A DNA stretch of 38,680 bases from a bacterium (GCA_021847485.1 JAJZRA010000011.1:1-38680), one strand, 5' to 3'; positions 29,673-38,503 are shown, counted from the first letter of the stretch. Made by a program: numbers and translations. Notes: generated by a model from the letters alone, not told the origin.

Positions 29673-30866
29673 GTGCCGGGCAATAAGAACGCAGCCGGGG
29701 CCGCGGCCCTGATACTGGCCGGCGGCGCCGGCGCCAGGATGGGCCGCGAGAAGCAGTACCTGCCGCTGGCCGGGCGCCCGATGCTGGAGTGGACCGTCGA
29801 GGCTTTCGCCTCCAGCGGGCTGTTCTCCTGCATAGTCCTGGCGCTGGGGCCGGAGAACCTCGCCAAGTACGGGCCGGCCTGGGAAAAGGCCGGAGTGCGC
29901 GTGGCCCCGGCCGGCGCCACCCGGACCGAGTCGCTGCGCAGCGCGTTCCGGCTGGCCGACCCGGCCGCGGCCCTGGTGGCCGTGCACGACGGCGCGAGGC
30001 CGCTCGTGACGAAGAAGCTGATAAAGGCCTGCCTGGACAAGGCGGCCGAGGCCGGCGCCGCGGTGCCCGCGGTGCCCCTTAAGGACACGGTCAAGACCGT
30101 GTCCGCCGACGGCGCGGCCTTCGAGAGCACGCCGCCGCGGGCTTCGATGATGGCGGTGCAGACCCCGCAGTGCTACCGGCGGGAAGTGCTCGCCGCGATA
30201 CTGGAGCGCGCCGCCTCCGGCCGGGACTACACCGACGAGTCCCAGGTCCTGGAGGAGCTGGGCGTGAAGGCGGCCGTGGTGCCGTCGGACTACCGGAACA
30301 TCAAGGTCACCACGCCGGAAGACCTTTTGATAGCGGAGGCTTTTATGAAGGACGAGAAAGAGAAGACCGTATCCACCCGCGTTAAGGTCCCCGTGGCCCG
30401 CGCGGGCTTCGGCTACGACATCCACCGCATGGTGGAGGGGCGCCCGCTGATACTCGGCGGCGTCAGGATAGAGCACACGAAGGGCCTGCTCGGGCATTCC
30501 GACGGCGACGTCGTGCTGCACGCCGTCTGCGACGCGCTGCTGGGTTCCATTTCCGCCGGCGAGATCGGCGTCTACTTCCCGCCCACCGACCTTACGATCA
30601 TGGGCATCTCCAGCGCCGAGATAGCCAAGAAGACGCTGGAAGTGCTGGCCTCCCGGAAGGCCCGCATCGTCAACGTGGACATAACCATGGTGGCCGAGGA
30701 ACCCAAGCTCAAGCCGCATTACGAGGCCATCCGTTCTTCGGTCTCCCGGATACTCGGGCTGGACCCCGCCGACGTCAGCGTGAAGGCCAAGAGCCGCGAG
30801 GGCCTGGGCGACATAGGTCACGGCGAGGCCATGGTCTGCTACGCCGTAGCCAGCGTCATTAAATGA
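29673..30866 (+). CDS. ispDF: Bifunctional IspD/IspF enzyme (GTG start)
   Basis: AALILAGGAGARMGREKQYLPLAGRPML (IspD) and GFGYDIHRMVEGRPLILGGVRIEHTKGLLGHSDGDVVLHAVCDALLG (IspF). Confidence 0.95.
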   Translation: MPGNKNAAGAAALILAGGAGARMGREKQYLPLAGRPMLEWTVEAFASSGLFSCIVLALGPENLAKYGPAWEKAGVRVAPAGATRTESLRSAFRLADPAAALVAVHDGARPLVTKKLIKACLDKAAEAGAAVPAVPLKDTVKTVSADGAAFESTPPRASMMAVQTPQCYRREVLAAILERAASGRDYTDESQVLEELGVKAAVVPSDYRNIKVTTPEDLLIAEAFMKDEKEKTVSTRVKVPVARAGFGYDIHRMVEGRPLILGGVRIEHTKGLLGHSDGDVVLHAVCDALLGSISAGEIGVYFPPTDLTIMGISSAEIAKKTLEVLASRKARIVNVDITMVAEEPKLKPHYEAIRSSVSRILGLDPADVSVKAKSREGLGDIGHGEAMVCYAVASVIK

Positions 30867-31264
30867 GGCGCGCGCTGGCCGCCGCGGCCTGCGCGGCGCT
30901 GCTGTCCGCCTGCGGCGGGGCCAGGCCCGGCGCCAAGCCGGTGCCCCCTGACCAGGCCGCGGTCTACCAGAAGCGCGTCTTCAAGCTGGTCAGGATACCG
31001 GACCCGGACCTGGAAGCCTCGCTCGAGGGCATGCTGTCCGCCAGCTACGACGAGGCCATAAAGGCCCACGCCGGGGACAGGCCGCTGGACATAGGTTTTT
31101 CGTACTCGCTCGCGCCGCACGGCGCCGCGTACCCGTTCTCGGAGATAGAGGTGTCCTGCCTGATCCAGGCCCGCTACTCCCGGAGCAGGGGGCCGGAGCT
31201 CTGCGGCGAGTTCTTCAGGCGGCTGGGCGGCCGGATAGACGCCGCGCTGGCCGCCCGCCAGTAA
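30863..31264 (+). CDS. Putative lipoprotein
   Basis: MRRALAAAACAALLSACGGA lipobox; overlaps ispDF stop. Confidence 0.6.
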   Translation: MRRALAAAACAALLSACGGARPGAKPVPPDQAAVYQKRVFKLVRIPDPDLEASLEGMLSASYDEAIKAHAGDRPLDIGFSYSLAPHGAAYPFSEIEVSCLIQARYSRSRGPELCGEFFRRLGGRIDAALAARQ

Positions 31265-31277
31265 ACCAGAGGAAGAT

Positions 31278-32690
31278 ATGGACTTCAGGATCTACAACAC
31301 GATGGGCAGGGAGAAGCAGCTCTTCAAGCCGCTCAAGGCGGGGGAGGCCGGCATCTACACCTGCGGCCCCACGGTCTACCACTACGCCCACATCGGCAAC
31401 ATGCGCAGCTACGTCGCCGAGGACGGCCTCGTGCGCGCTATGCGCTTCCTGGGCTGGAAGGTCAAGCGCGTGATGAACATCACCGACGTGGGCCACCTGG
31501 TCTCCGACGCCGACACCGGCGAGGACAAGATGGAGCAGGGCGCCCGCCGCGAGGGCAAGAGCGCCTGGGACATCGCCAAGTTCTATACCGAGGCCTTCTT
31601 CAAGGATTTCGACGCGCTCAACTGCGCCCGCCCCGACGTGGTGTGTCCGGCCACCGACTACATCAAGGAGATGATAGACCTGGGGCTCACGCTGGAGAAG
31701 AAGGGCTTCACCTACCCGATAGCCGGCGACGGCGTCTATTTCGACACCGCCAAGCTGCCGGATTACGGCAAGCTGGCCGGCCGCGCCCACGTGGAGGGCA
31801 TCAAGGAGGGCGCGCGCGTGGAGGCCAACGCCGCCAAACGCAACCCCGTCGATTTCGCCGTCTGGAAGTTCGCCGCGCCCGGCGAGCAGCGCCAGATGGA
31901 ATGGGACTCGCCGTGGGGCAAGGGTTTCCCCGGCTGGCACATGGAGTGCTCGGCCATGGCGATGAAGCACCTCGGCGACACGATAGACATCCACTGCGGC
32001 GGCGAGGACCACGTGCCGGTGCACCATACCAACGAGATCGCCCAGTCCGAGGGCGCCACCGGCAAGCCCTTCAGCAATTACTGGATGCACGTGCGCTTCC
32101 TCGTCACCGGGGACGCCGGCAAGATGTCAAAGAGCTCCGGCGAGTTCCTCACGCTGGCTTCCGTCACCGGCCGCGGCTACGACCCGCTGGCCTACCGCTA
32201 CTACTGCCTGCTGACGCACTACCGCAAGCAGCTGGAATTCAGCTGGGAGGCCGTGGAGGCCGCCGCCCGCGGCCTGGACGGCCTGCGCGCGCTGGCCCTC
32301 AAGGTCAAGGAAGAGGCCGGCGGCGCCGCGCCCGCCGCCGACCGCGGAGCCAAATATTTCAAGGACTTCGAGGCCGCCCTCGCCGACGACGTCAACCTGC
32401 CCGCGGCCCTCGCCGTGCTGTGGGAGACGCTCAAGGACGGTTCGATACCGGCCGCGCAGCGCTACGCCTTCGCCCTGAAAGCGGAGGAGGTCACCGCGCT
32501 GGACCTCTTCAGGGTAAAAGAGGCCGGCGAACTGGCGCCCGAGCTCGCCGCCCTGATAACCGAGCGCGAGACCGCGCGCAAGAACAAGGATTGGAAGAAG
32601 TCGGACGAGCTGCGCAAAGCGCTCTCCGATAAAGGCGTACTGATAGAGGACACCCCGAAAGGCACCAAATGGAAACTGGCCCGCGGCTGA
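31278..32690 (+). CDS. cysS: Cysteinyl-tRNA synthetase
   Basis: YTCGPTVYHYAHIGNMRSYV, GWHMECSAMAMKHLG, GKMSKSSGEFLTL. Confidence 0.97.
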   Translation: MDFRIYNTMGREKQLFKPLKAGEAGIYTCGPTVYHYAHIGNMRSYVAEDGLVRAMRFLGWKVKRVMNITDVGHLVSDADTGEDKMEQGARREGKSAWDIAKFYTEAFFKDFDALNCARPDVVCPATDYIKEMIDLGLTLEKKGFTYPIAGDGVYFDTAKLPDYGKLAGRAHVEGIKEGARVEANAAKRNPVDFAVWKFAAPGEQRQMEWDSPWGKGFPGWHMECSAMAMKHLGDTIDIHCGGEDHVPVHHTNEIAQSEGATGKPFSNYWMHVRFLVTGDAGKMSKSSGEFLTLASVTGRGYDPLAYRYYCLLTHYRKQLEFSWEAVEAAARGLDGLRALALKVKEEAGGAAPAADRGAKYFKDFEAALADDVNLPAALAVLWETLKDGSIPAAQRYAFALKAEEVTALDLFRVKEAGELAPELAALITERETARKNKDWKKSDELRKALSDKGVLIEDTPKGTKWKLARG

Positions 32691-33661
32691 CACGTCTCGC
32701 TCTCGCCCTGCTGTTCATAACGCCCCTGCTCGCCGCCCCCGCGCGCGCGGCCGGGGCCTCCTCCGGGACCTCCCGGACCTACACCTTGAAGGACGGCTCC
32801 ACGCTGACCTACGGCGAGCCCGGCTTCTGGCGCACCATCGGCGCCATGCCGGCGGACCTGGGCACCTTCGTCACGGACAGCTTTTCGAAAGAGAACCTGC
32901 CGTGGCTGGGCGCCATCACGGCGTCCACGCTGATCCTGATCCATTACGACCAGACGCTCTATAACGGCGCCCGGCGCACCGGCCGCAAGCTGGGCATCTC
33001 CAGGGAAGATAAGACGAAGACGTACATCAAGCTGGGCGGCGTCTCGCTGTTCCGCGGCCCCAGCGACCTGGGATCTACGCTCTATTTCATCGGGGACGGC
33101 TGGATGACCATCGGCGCGTTCGGCTACCTGAAGATCTCCAACCTCTTCGAGCGCGACCCGCGCGCCTCCCAGACCGCCAACCAGCTGGTGGAGGGCCTGC
33201 TCGCCACCGGCCTGGTCACCGAGGTCATGAAGAACGTGACCGGCCGCGAGACCCCGTCGGCCGCCTCGGGCAAGGGCGGCGTGTGGCGCATGTTCCCCGG
33301 CCTGAACGAGTACGTGGCGCACCGCACTCGCTACGACGCTTTCCCTTCCGGCCACCTGGCCTCCAGCGCCATGACCATCACCGTCCTCGCCGAGAACTAC
33401 CCGGACAACAAGTACATCTGGCCGGTGGGCGGCGTGCTGCTGGGCGGGCTCTGCTTCCAGATGATGAACAACGGCGTGCACTGGGCCAGCGATTACCCGC
33501 TGGGCTTCGCCGTGGGCTACGGCATAGGCAAGGCCATCGCCGTTCACGGCCGCACGGCCGCCAGGCGCGGCCCGGCCCCGGTAAAGCAGGCGTCGCTCAC
33601 GCTGGCGCCGTACCTGTCCCCTTACGGCGCGGTGGGCGCGGGCGCGACGTACCGGTTCTGA
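32669..33661 (+). CDS. PAP2 family phosphatase, secreted
   Basis: Signal peptide; DAFPSGHLASSAM and GVHWASDYPLGFAVGYGIGK PAP2 motifs; C-terminal GATYRF. Confidence 0.85.
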   Translation: METGPRLTRLALALLFITPLLAAPARAAGASSGTSRTYTLKDGSTLTYGEPGFWRTIGAMPADLGTFVTDSFSKENLPWLGAITASTLILIHYDQTLYNGARRTGRKLGISREDKTKTYIKLGGVSLFRGPSDLGSTLYFIGDGWMTIGAFGYLKISNLFERDPRASQTANQLVEGLLATGLVTEVMKNVTGRETPSAASGKGGVWRMFPGLNEYVAHRTRYDAFPSGHLASSAMTITVLAENYPDNKYIWPVGGVLLGGLCFQMMNNGVHWASDYPLGFAVGYGIGKAIAVHGRTAARRGPAPVKQASLTLAPYLSPYGAVGAGATYRF

Positions 33662-33730
33662 CGTGAAAACGGCGGCGGGTTGTCTAAAAACGCGCAATTT
33701 TGCTAAAATATTCGGGTAGTAACGCCATAA

Positions 33731-33804
33731 GCGGGCGTGGTTCAATGGTAGAACGGGACCTTGCCAAGGTTCAGACGAGGGTTCGATTCCCTTCGCCCGC
33801 TCCA
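33731..33804 (+). tRNA. tRNA-Gly (anticodon GCC), CCA encoded
   Basis: Acceptor GCGGGCG/CGCCCGC, D-arm TTCAATGGTAGAA, anticodon loop cttGCCaag, TpsiC GGGTTCGATTCCC, TCCA end. Confidence 0.95.
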
Positions 33805-33820
33805 AAGATTTAAGGTACTA

Positions 33821-33845
33821 GGCCGTCCAGATGGACGGCCTTTTT
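33821..33845 (+). terminator. Terminator after tRNA-Gly
   Basis: ggccgtcc agat ggacggcc ttttt. Confidence 0.85.
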
Positions 33846-33932
33846 CTTTATGAGCGGGCGAAGGGAATAATTCCTTATAAAGAACGGTCGCTGCCGCTCC
33901 CTGTCGCCCGCTCCAAAAATTTAGATGAACAA

Positions 33933-33955
33933 GGCCGTCCTCCGGACGGCCTTTT
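33933..33955 (+). terminator. Second terminator in repeat array
   Basis: ggccgtcc tcc ggacggcc tttt. Confidence 0.8.
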
Positions 33956-34081
33956 CCTTTATGAGCGGGCGGAGGGAATCCTTCCTTACGGGGAGGCTCG
34001 CTGCCGCTCGCGTGTCGCCCGCTCCGAAGTGCGGGGGCGGCGGGTTTGACTTTGGGGGCGGGGGATGCGAGAATAGAGGGG

Positions 34082-34777
34082 ATGAAAGATATACAGGTTA
34101 TCGGGTTCGACGCGGACGATACGCTTTGGGTCACGGAGCCGCATTTCCAGGCGGCGGGCAGGGAGTTCGGCGGGCTGATGGCGCCGTGGGCTTCGGCGGA
34201 GAAAGCCGCCGAGGAGCTTTACGCCACGGAGATGGCAAACCTCGGGACCTACGGCTACGGCGCCAAGAGCGTGATGCTCTCGATGCTCGAGACCGCGCTG
34301 CGGCTGGGCGGGGACAAGGTGCCGGCGGCCACGCTGCGCCGCGTGCTGGAGTCCGGCCGGCGGCTGCTGGACTATCCCATGGAGCTGCTGCCCGGGGTGG
34401 AGGGCGTGCTCAAAGAGCTGCGCGGCCGTTACCGCCTGGTGCTCATCACCAAGGGCGACCTGCTGGACCAGGAACGCAAGCTGCGGGGGTCCGGGTTGAA
34501 GGCTTACTTCCACCACGTGCAGATCCTGAGCGACAAGCGCGAGAGCGATTACCGCGACCTGCTGGCCACGCTGGGCGTGGAGCCGCGGCGCTTCCTGATG
34601 GTGGGCAACTCGATGAAGTCCGACATTCTGCCGGTGCTGGCGCTGGGCGGCTGCGGGGTGTACATCCCTTATGAGGTCACCTGGCGGCACGAACATGTGG
34701 AAGGCGCGTCGCCCGATCCGGCCCGCTTCAGGCAGCTGAAGGATATTTCCGGATTGCCGGGCTTGCTGGCCCGCTAA
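34082..34777 (+). CDS. HAD-superfamily hydrolase
   Basis: VIGFDADDTLW motif I; LVLITKGD motif II; MVGNSMKSDILPVLALGG motif IV. Confidence 0.9.
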   Translation: MKDIQVIGFDADDTLWVTEPHFQAAGREFGGLMAPWASAEKAAEELYATEMANLGTYGYGAKSVMLSMLETALRLGGDKVPAATLRRVLESGRRLLDYPMELLPGVEGVLKELRGRYRLVLITKGDLLDQERKLRGSGLKAYFHHVQILSDKRESDYRDLLATLGVEPRRFLMVGNSMKSDILPVLALGGCGVYIPYEVTWRHEHVEGASPDPARFRQLKDISGLPGLLAR

Positions 34778-34792
34778 GTCCGGGCAAAAAAA

Positions 34793-34829
34793 GAAACCCC
34801 GCGGTCCCAAATCCGCGGGGTTCTTCTTT
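34793..34829. terminator. Bidirectional terminator between convergent genes
   Basis: gaaaccccgcgg tcccaaat ccgcggggttcttcttt flanked by A-run and T-run. Confidence 0.85.
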
Positions 34830-34842
34830 GCCGGACTAAAGA

Positions 34843-35424
34843 TCAGTCCGTGCAGTTGGCGGCGTGGTAGGTGTTCACCGCGTCGTGGTAGAGGTCGGTC
34901 ACGTTGCTGCCGACATGCCCGTCGGAGTCCGTGTAGATGGAAGGCCCGTGGACCACGATGTCGGCCGCGTCGGACGCGGTGTCGTAGGCGTGGCCGGCGA
35001 CATTGCCGACGTAATCGCCTACGGTATGGGCGTCTTCCCACCAGCCTTTGTCCTTCCCCGCGGCGGCCTCGAAGGAGTTCTTGCCGGCGAGCGGCTTCAC
35101 CTCGGAAGAGAGCTTGGAGATCTTGGAGGCTTTGGCGTTCACGAGCTGGTCAGCGGTCTGGCCGTAGATGTTGCGGGCCGGGCCGGCGGAGGTCTTGGAG
35201 GCGGAGACCGCCGAGGTTTCCTCGGAGGGGGAGGTCTTCTTGGTGAGGGAGCCGCTGAAGAAGTCGTTAAGGACGCCGCCGGCCTTGTTGAAATCCTTCT
35301 TCATATCCACGGAGGCGATCTTCTCGCCGGCCCCGGAGAGGCCCTCAAGGCTGCCGGCCGCCTGCGCGCCGGACACCGCCGCGAACACCGCCACTACCGC
35401 TACCGCTATGCCTTTCTTGTTCAT
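34843..35424 (-). CDS. Secreted protein of unknown function
   Basis: Signal peptide MNKKGIAVAVVAVFAAVSGAQAAG; SD aaggaaa; preceded by sigma54-type promoter. Confidence 0.75.
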   Translation of the reverse strand: MNKKGIAVAVVAVFAAVSGAQAAGSLEGLSGAGEKIASVDMKKDFNKAGGVLNDFFSGSLTKKTSPSEETSAVSASKTSAGPARNIYGQTADQLVNAKASKISKLSSEVKPLAGKNSFEAAAGKDKGWWEDAHTVGDYVGNVAGHAYDTASDAADIVVHGPSIYTDSDGHVGSNVTDLYHDAVNTYHAANCTD

Positions 35425-35477
35425 ATGTCGTTTCCTTTTTCCTGTTCTAGAGATTTGCGCTGCTATGCCCGCTACGG

Positions 35478-35493
35478 AGCAATTTTTGTGCCA
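35478..35493 (-). promoter_or_regulatory. Sigma54 (-24/-12) promoter for the 34843-35424 gene
   Basis: Minus strand TGGCAC-AAAAA-TTGCT (GG-N10-GC). Confidence 0.75.
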
Positions 35494-35532
35494 GCAACAG
35501 GGCTGGCGTTATATTTCAACTAATGGTGTAAT

Positions 35533-36267
35533 ATGGGAGCGATGGAAACGGCCAACGATGGATATGCGGCGGTCGGTCCGCGTCGAGAGGCGCGGACCGG
35601 GCTGGGCTTGGGTTTACGGCTGGCGGCGGTGCTGGCGCTGGGCTATCTTGGAGGCTTCCTGCTGACTCTGGCCGTGCCGCGGGGGGCGTCCGGGCCGGGG
35701 TATCTGTCCTCTGCTATACTGCAAACAGTACTCATTTTATTCTTTAACGCGGGCTTGGCGGCGGCGGGGACGGCTTACCTGACGGGGGCCTGGCCCCGCG
35801 TACTGCGCGGCTGGTTCCGCGCCGCGGGCACGGCGCGGGCCGTGTTCGCCGGTGTCGCCGCTGGCGCGGCGTTGTTCGCCGTCTACGGGGTGCTGTCCGC
35901 CTGGCCGTGGTCCGCGGGCGGCTTATCCGTTCACTTCAAACAGTTGGAGTCCTACGAGGTCATCGCAAGGGTTTTCAAGCACCTGGCGGGCCCGGCAGGA
36001 GAAGAGATGCTCTTCCGAGGCATGCTCTTTACCGTGCTGGCGCGCTTCGGCGCGCGGCGGGCGGTGCTGCTCAGTTCGCTGGTGTTCGCGCTGTTCCATC
36101 TTAACTCCGGCTCCTCCATGGACCTGCCGCAGGCGCTCCGGGTCGGCTGGTTCTTCTTCGCGGGAGCGGCCTACTGCGAGCTGTTCCGCCGGAGCGGCAG
36201 CCTGCTGCCCGCGATAGCCGCGCATTCCGGCTATAACTTGCTGACCAGCCTCTTCTACCTCGGCTGA
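35533..36267 (+). CDS. CPBP family intramembrane glutamic endopeptidase (alternative start 35542)
   Basis: AGPAGEEMLFRGMLF, VFALFHLNS, HSGYN motifs; multiple TM helices. Confidence 0.88.
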   Translation: MGAMETANDGYAAVGPRREARTGLGLGLRLAAVLALGYLGGFLLTLAVPRGASGPGYLSSAILQTVLILFFNAGLAAAGTAYLTGAWPRVLRGWFRAAGTARAVFAGVAAGAALFAVYGVLSAWPWSAGGLSVHFKQLESYEVIARVFKHLAGPAGEEMLFRGMLFTVLARFGARRAVLLSSLVFALFHLNSGSSMDLPQALRVGWFFFAGAAYCELFRRSGSLLPAIAAHSGYNLLTSLFYLG

Positions 36268-36334
36268 ATATTTCCGCGGCAAAAAAAAGACCTGCCCGCA
36301 GGGGCCGGTCCTTCGCTTTCCGCGCCGGGGTCAG
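36179..36334 (+). repeat. 156-bp direct repeat, copy 1 (CPBP 3' end + terminator + opposing stop codon)
   Basis: Aligned by eye with 37413-37568: 6 mismatches, no gaps. Confidence 0.92.
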
Positions 36335-36388
36335 GGCTGTGAGGGGGGCATGTTTACAATAGCGGAGTGGAAGAGGTAAAGTAGAGCA

Positions 36389-37390
36389 ATGAACGAACAG
36401 GCGGCGCGGATAACTGAAATAGGGACCCTCCTCTCACCGGAAAAAAGGATCGACACTTCTTTCTCCGTGATCTTTCTCAAAGGCGGCAAAGCGTTCAAGG
36501 TGAAAAGGGCGCTGCGCAACGGGTTCCTTGATTACTCAACTCTCGAGAAGAGGCGCGCCATGTGCGAGCGGGAGTTCCGGATCAACAGCCGGAATTCACC
36601 GGAGCTTTATCGCGGAGTGATCGCGGCGGCGCGTGGCCGCGGCGGGGAGCTGGAGCTTCATGCGAACGCTGCCGCCCCCGGCCACGACACGGTGGAGTAT
36701 CTCCTTGAGATGAACCGTTTTGAGGAGACAATGCTCTTGAGCCGCCTTGCCGCAGCAGGACGGCTGACCGACGGCCTTTGCTCGGATCTGGCCGGTAAGA
36801 TCGCCCTCATGCACGGCTCCTCTCCCCTGGTGGAGTTCGGGGATTATGCCGGTAATTTCGAGAACGTCGTCCGGATAATAATCCGGCAGTTCTCCGAATC
36901 CACTGTCGGTGTGATCCCTGAGAAGGCATCGCCGGAGATATCCGCGAAACTCCTCGCCGCGCTCGACAGGTGCCGGCCGGTGCTGGCCGCGCGCGCTAAG
37001 GACGGCTTCGTCCGGGAGTGCCATGGCGATCTGCATCTCGGCAACATCTGCCTGTTCAATGGAGCTCCCTGCATTTTCGACGCCGTGGAGTTCAATACCG
37101 AGTTCACGCGCATAGATACGCTCTACGATATCGCTTTTCTGATAATGGACTTGCATCATCATGGCTTGTCCGGCCAGGCCGGCCGCATAATGGAGGGCTA
37201 CCTCTCCGGTACCGGCACCTCGCGTGAGGCGTGGGAGGCCGTCATGCCGCTATACCTTGGTCTGCGCGCGGTGATCCGTTGCAGTATTTCGGCGGGTAGC
37301 CTGCGGGAGTGTCGTTCCAAGGAGACCGCGGCGCGGCTCAGGGAAGAGGCGCTTCGCTACTTCCGGGAAGCTGACGGTTTCCTTTCCTGA
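36389..37390 (+). CDS. Aminoglycoside-phosphotransferase-like kinase (COG2187-type, without AAA kinase half)
   Basis: VRECHGDLHLGNICLFNGAPCIFDAVEFNTEFTRIDTLYDIAFLIMDLHHHG; codon usage visibly less GC3-biased than neighbours. Confidence 0.8.
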   Translation: MNEQAARITEIGTLLSPEKRIDTSFSVIFLKGGKAFKVKRALRNGFLDYSTLEKRRAMCEREFRINSRNSPELYRGVIAAARGRGGELELHANAAAPGHDTVEYLLEMNRFEETMLLSRLAAAGRLTDGLCSDLAGKIALMHGSSPLVEFGDYAGNFENVVRIIIRQFSESTVGVIPEKASPEISAKLLAALDRCRPVLAARAKDGFVRECHGDLHLGNICLFNGAPCIFDAVEFNTEFTRIDTLYDIAFLIMDLHHHGLSGQAGRIMEGYLSGTGTSREAWEAVMPLYLGLRAVIRCSISAGSLRECRSKETAARLREEALRYFREADGFLS

Positions 37391-37412
37391 AGGTAAATTT
37401 CAAATATCTTCT

Positions 37413-37568
37413 AGCTGTTCCGCCGGAGCGGCAGCCTGCTGCCCGCGATAGCCGCGCATTCCGGCTATAACCTGCTGACCGCCCTCTTCTACCTCGGCTG
37501 AATATTTCCGCGGCAAAAAAAGGACCGGCCCGCAGGGACCGGTCCTTCGCTTTCCGCGCCGGGGTCAG
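37413..37568 (+). repeat. 156-bp direct repeat, copy 2
   Basis: Second copy of 36179-36334; contains a better-paired terminator GGACCGG..CCGGTCC. Confidence 0.92.
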
Positions 37569-38503
37569 AAGACTTCGTTGGTTAGGCAGTGGACGGAGCC
37601 GCCGGCGTAGCGGAAACTGGTCAGCGGGGCCACGTAGCGTTCGATGCCCATTTTCTTCAGCCTCTCCTCCACGCCGGGCGTGGAGAAGCGGCTGCAGTTG
37701 ACCATGACGCCGGGGGCTATCAGCGCGTTGACGGCGTAGTCGCCCAGCGTGTCGCCGGTGCCGGAGGAGTCCTGCGCGGTGACCTCGATGACCGGCACTT
37801 TGAGCGCGCGGATCTTGGCCATGCTCTTAGGCTTGATGCTGTCCGAGGCTATGATCAGCGCGGCCAGCCTGTTGTCCGCCGAGACTACCGGCGTGAAGAC
37901 GGTGTCGAGGTGGTAGCCGTCGGACTCCACCAGGATGTAGTGGTCGGGGCGCACGATGTCGCGCACGAAGTCGTGGCCTTTCTTGGAAGAGCGCGAGAGC
38001 CCGCCGAAGTAGTAGCTGCCTTCCGCGGTCTTGAGGAAGTTGATGTCGCCGCCCTCCAGGAAGGCGTCCTTCGGCGTGTCGATGACGGTCTTCTTGAGCT
38101 TGGAGGAGATCACCTGCGTGTGGAACTCGCCCTCGGTGATGCGGTCCTTCACGCTGAAGCGGCCCTTGATCCAGATGCTGCGGAAGATCATGCCGCCGTC
38201 GCGGATGAAGACGGCGTCGTGGTAGAGGCTGTCGGGGCGGTTGAGCTGCTCCGGGAAGGGGAAGATGTGCAGGTGGAAGCCGGCCAGCAGCAGCGTGTCC
38301 ACGAAGTTGAGCCATTCGCGGCGCAGCAGGTCCTGGTCGGGCACTATGCCGTGCTCCTTGGCGTAGAGCGTGGCGAAGTTGACGCTGGTCTCGGTCTCGC
38401 CCTTGTGGACGGGGTAGCCCTTGTGCCACATGCCTTTGACCTCGGGCGTGACGGGGGGCAGGCCCAAAATGACTATCTCACGGTTATGTTTATGCGCGTT
38501 CAT
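37565..38503 (-). CDS. Guanidino-group-modifying enzyme superfamily (arginine deiminase/DDAH/amidinotransferase-like)
   Basis: DAVFIRDGG, FLEGGDINF, YHLDTVFTPV and C-terminal GGSVHCLTNEVF catalytic motifs. Confidence 0.85.
   Translation of the reverse strand: MNAHKHNREIVILGLPPVTPEVKGMWHKGYPVHKGETETSVNFATLYAKEHGIVPDQDLLRREWLNFVDTLLLAGFHLHIFPFPEQLNRPDSLYHDAVFIRDGGMIFRSIWIKGRFSVKDRITEGEFHTQVISSKLKKTVIDTPKDAFLEGGDINFLKTAEGSYYFGGLSRSSKKGHDFVRDIVRPDHYILVESDGYHLDTVFTPVVSADNRLAALIIASDSIKPKSMAKIRALKVPVIEVTAQDSSGTGDTLGDYAVNALIAPGVMVNCSRFSTPGVEERLKKMGIERYVAPLTSFRYAGGSVHCLTNEVF

Larger units (their letters stand above)
33793..34026 (+). repeat. Two 111-nt tandem repeat units plus partial third, derived from or mimicking the tRNA-Gly 3' end with terminators
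   Basis: tcgcccgctcc recurs at 33793, 33904 and 34015 (period exactly 111); each full unit has GGCCGTCC/GGACGGCC terminator + ctttatgaGCGGGCG. Confidence 0.85.

Noticed and set aside
27253-32690. radA-yacL-ispDF-cysS cluster as novel linkage
   Set aside because: Similar order is known in Firmicutes and others; ispDF fusion is also known.
33742-34134. 130-aa minus-strand ORF containing WSGRRESNPRLNLGK
   Set aside because: It reads through the tRNA-Gly and repeat array; the peptide is a typical spurious tRNA-antisense translation.
36179-37568. Classical IS/transposon explanation for the kinase insert
   Set aside because: No transposase ORF or terminal inverted repeats; the flanking repeats are 156 bp, much longer than a target-site duplication.
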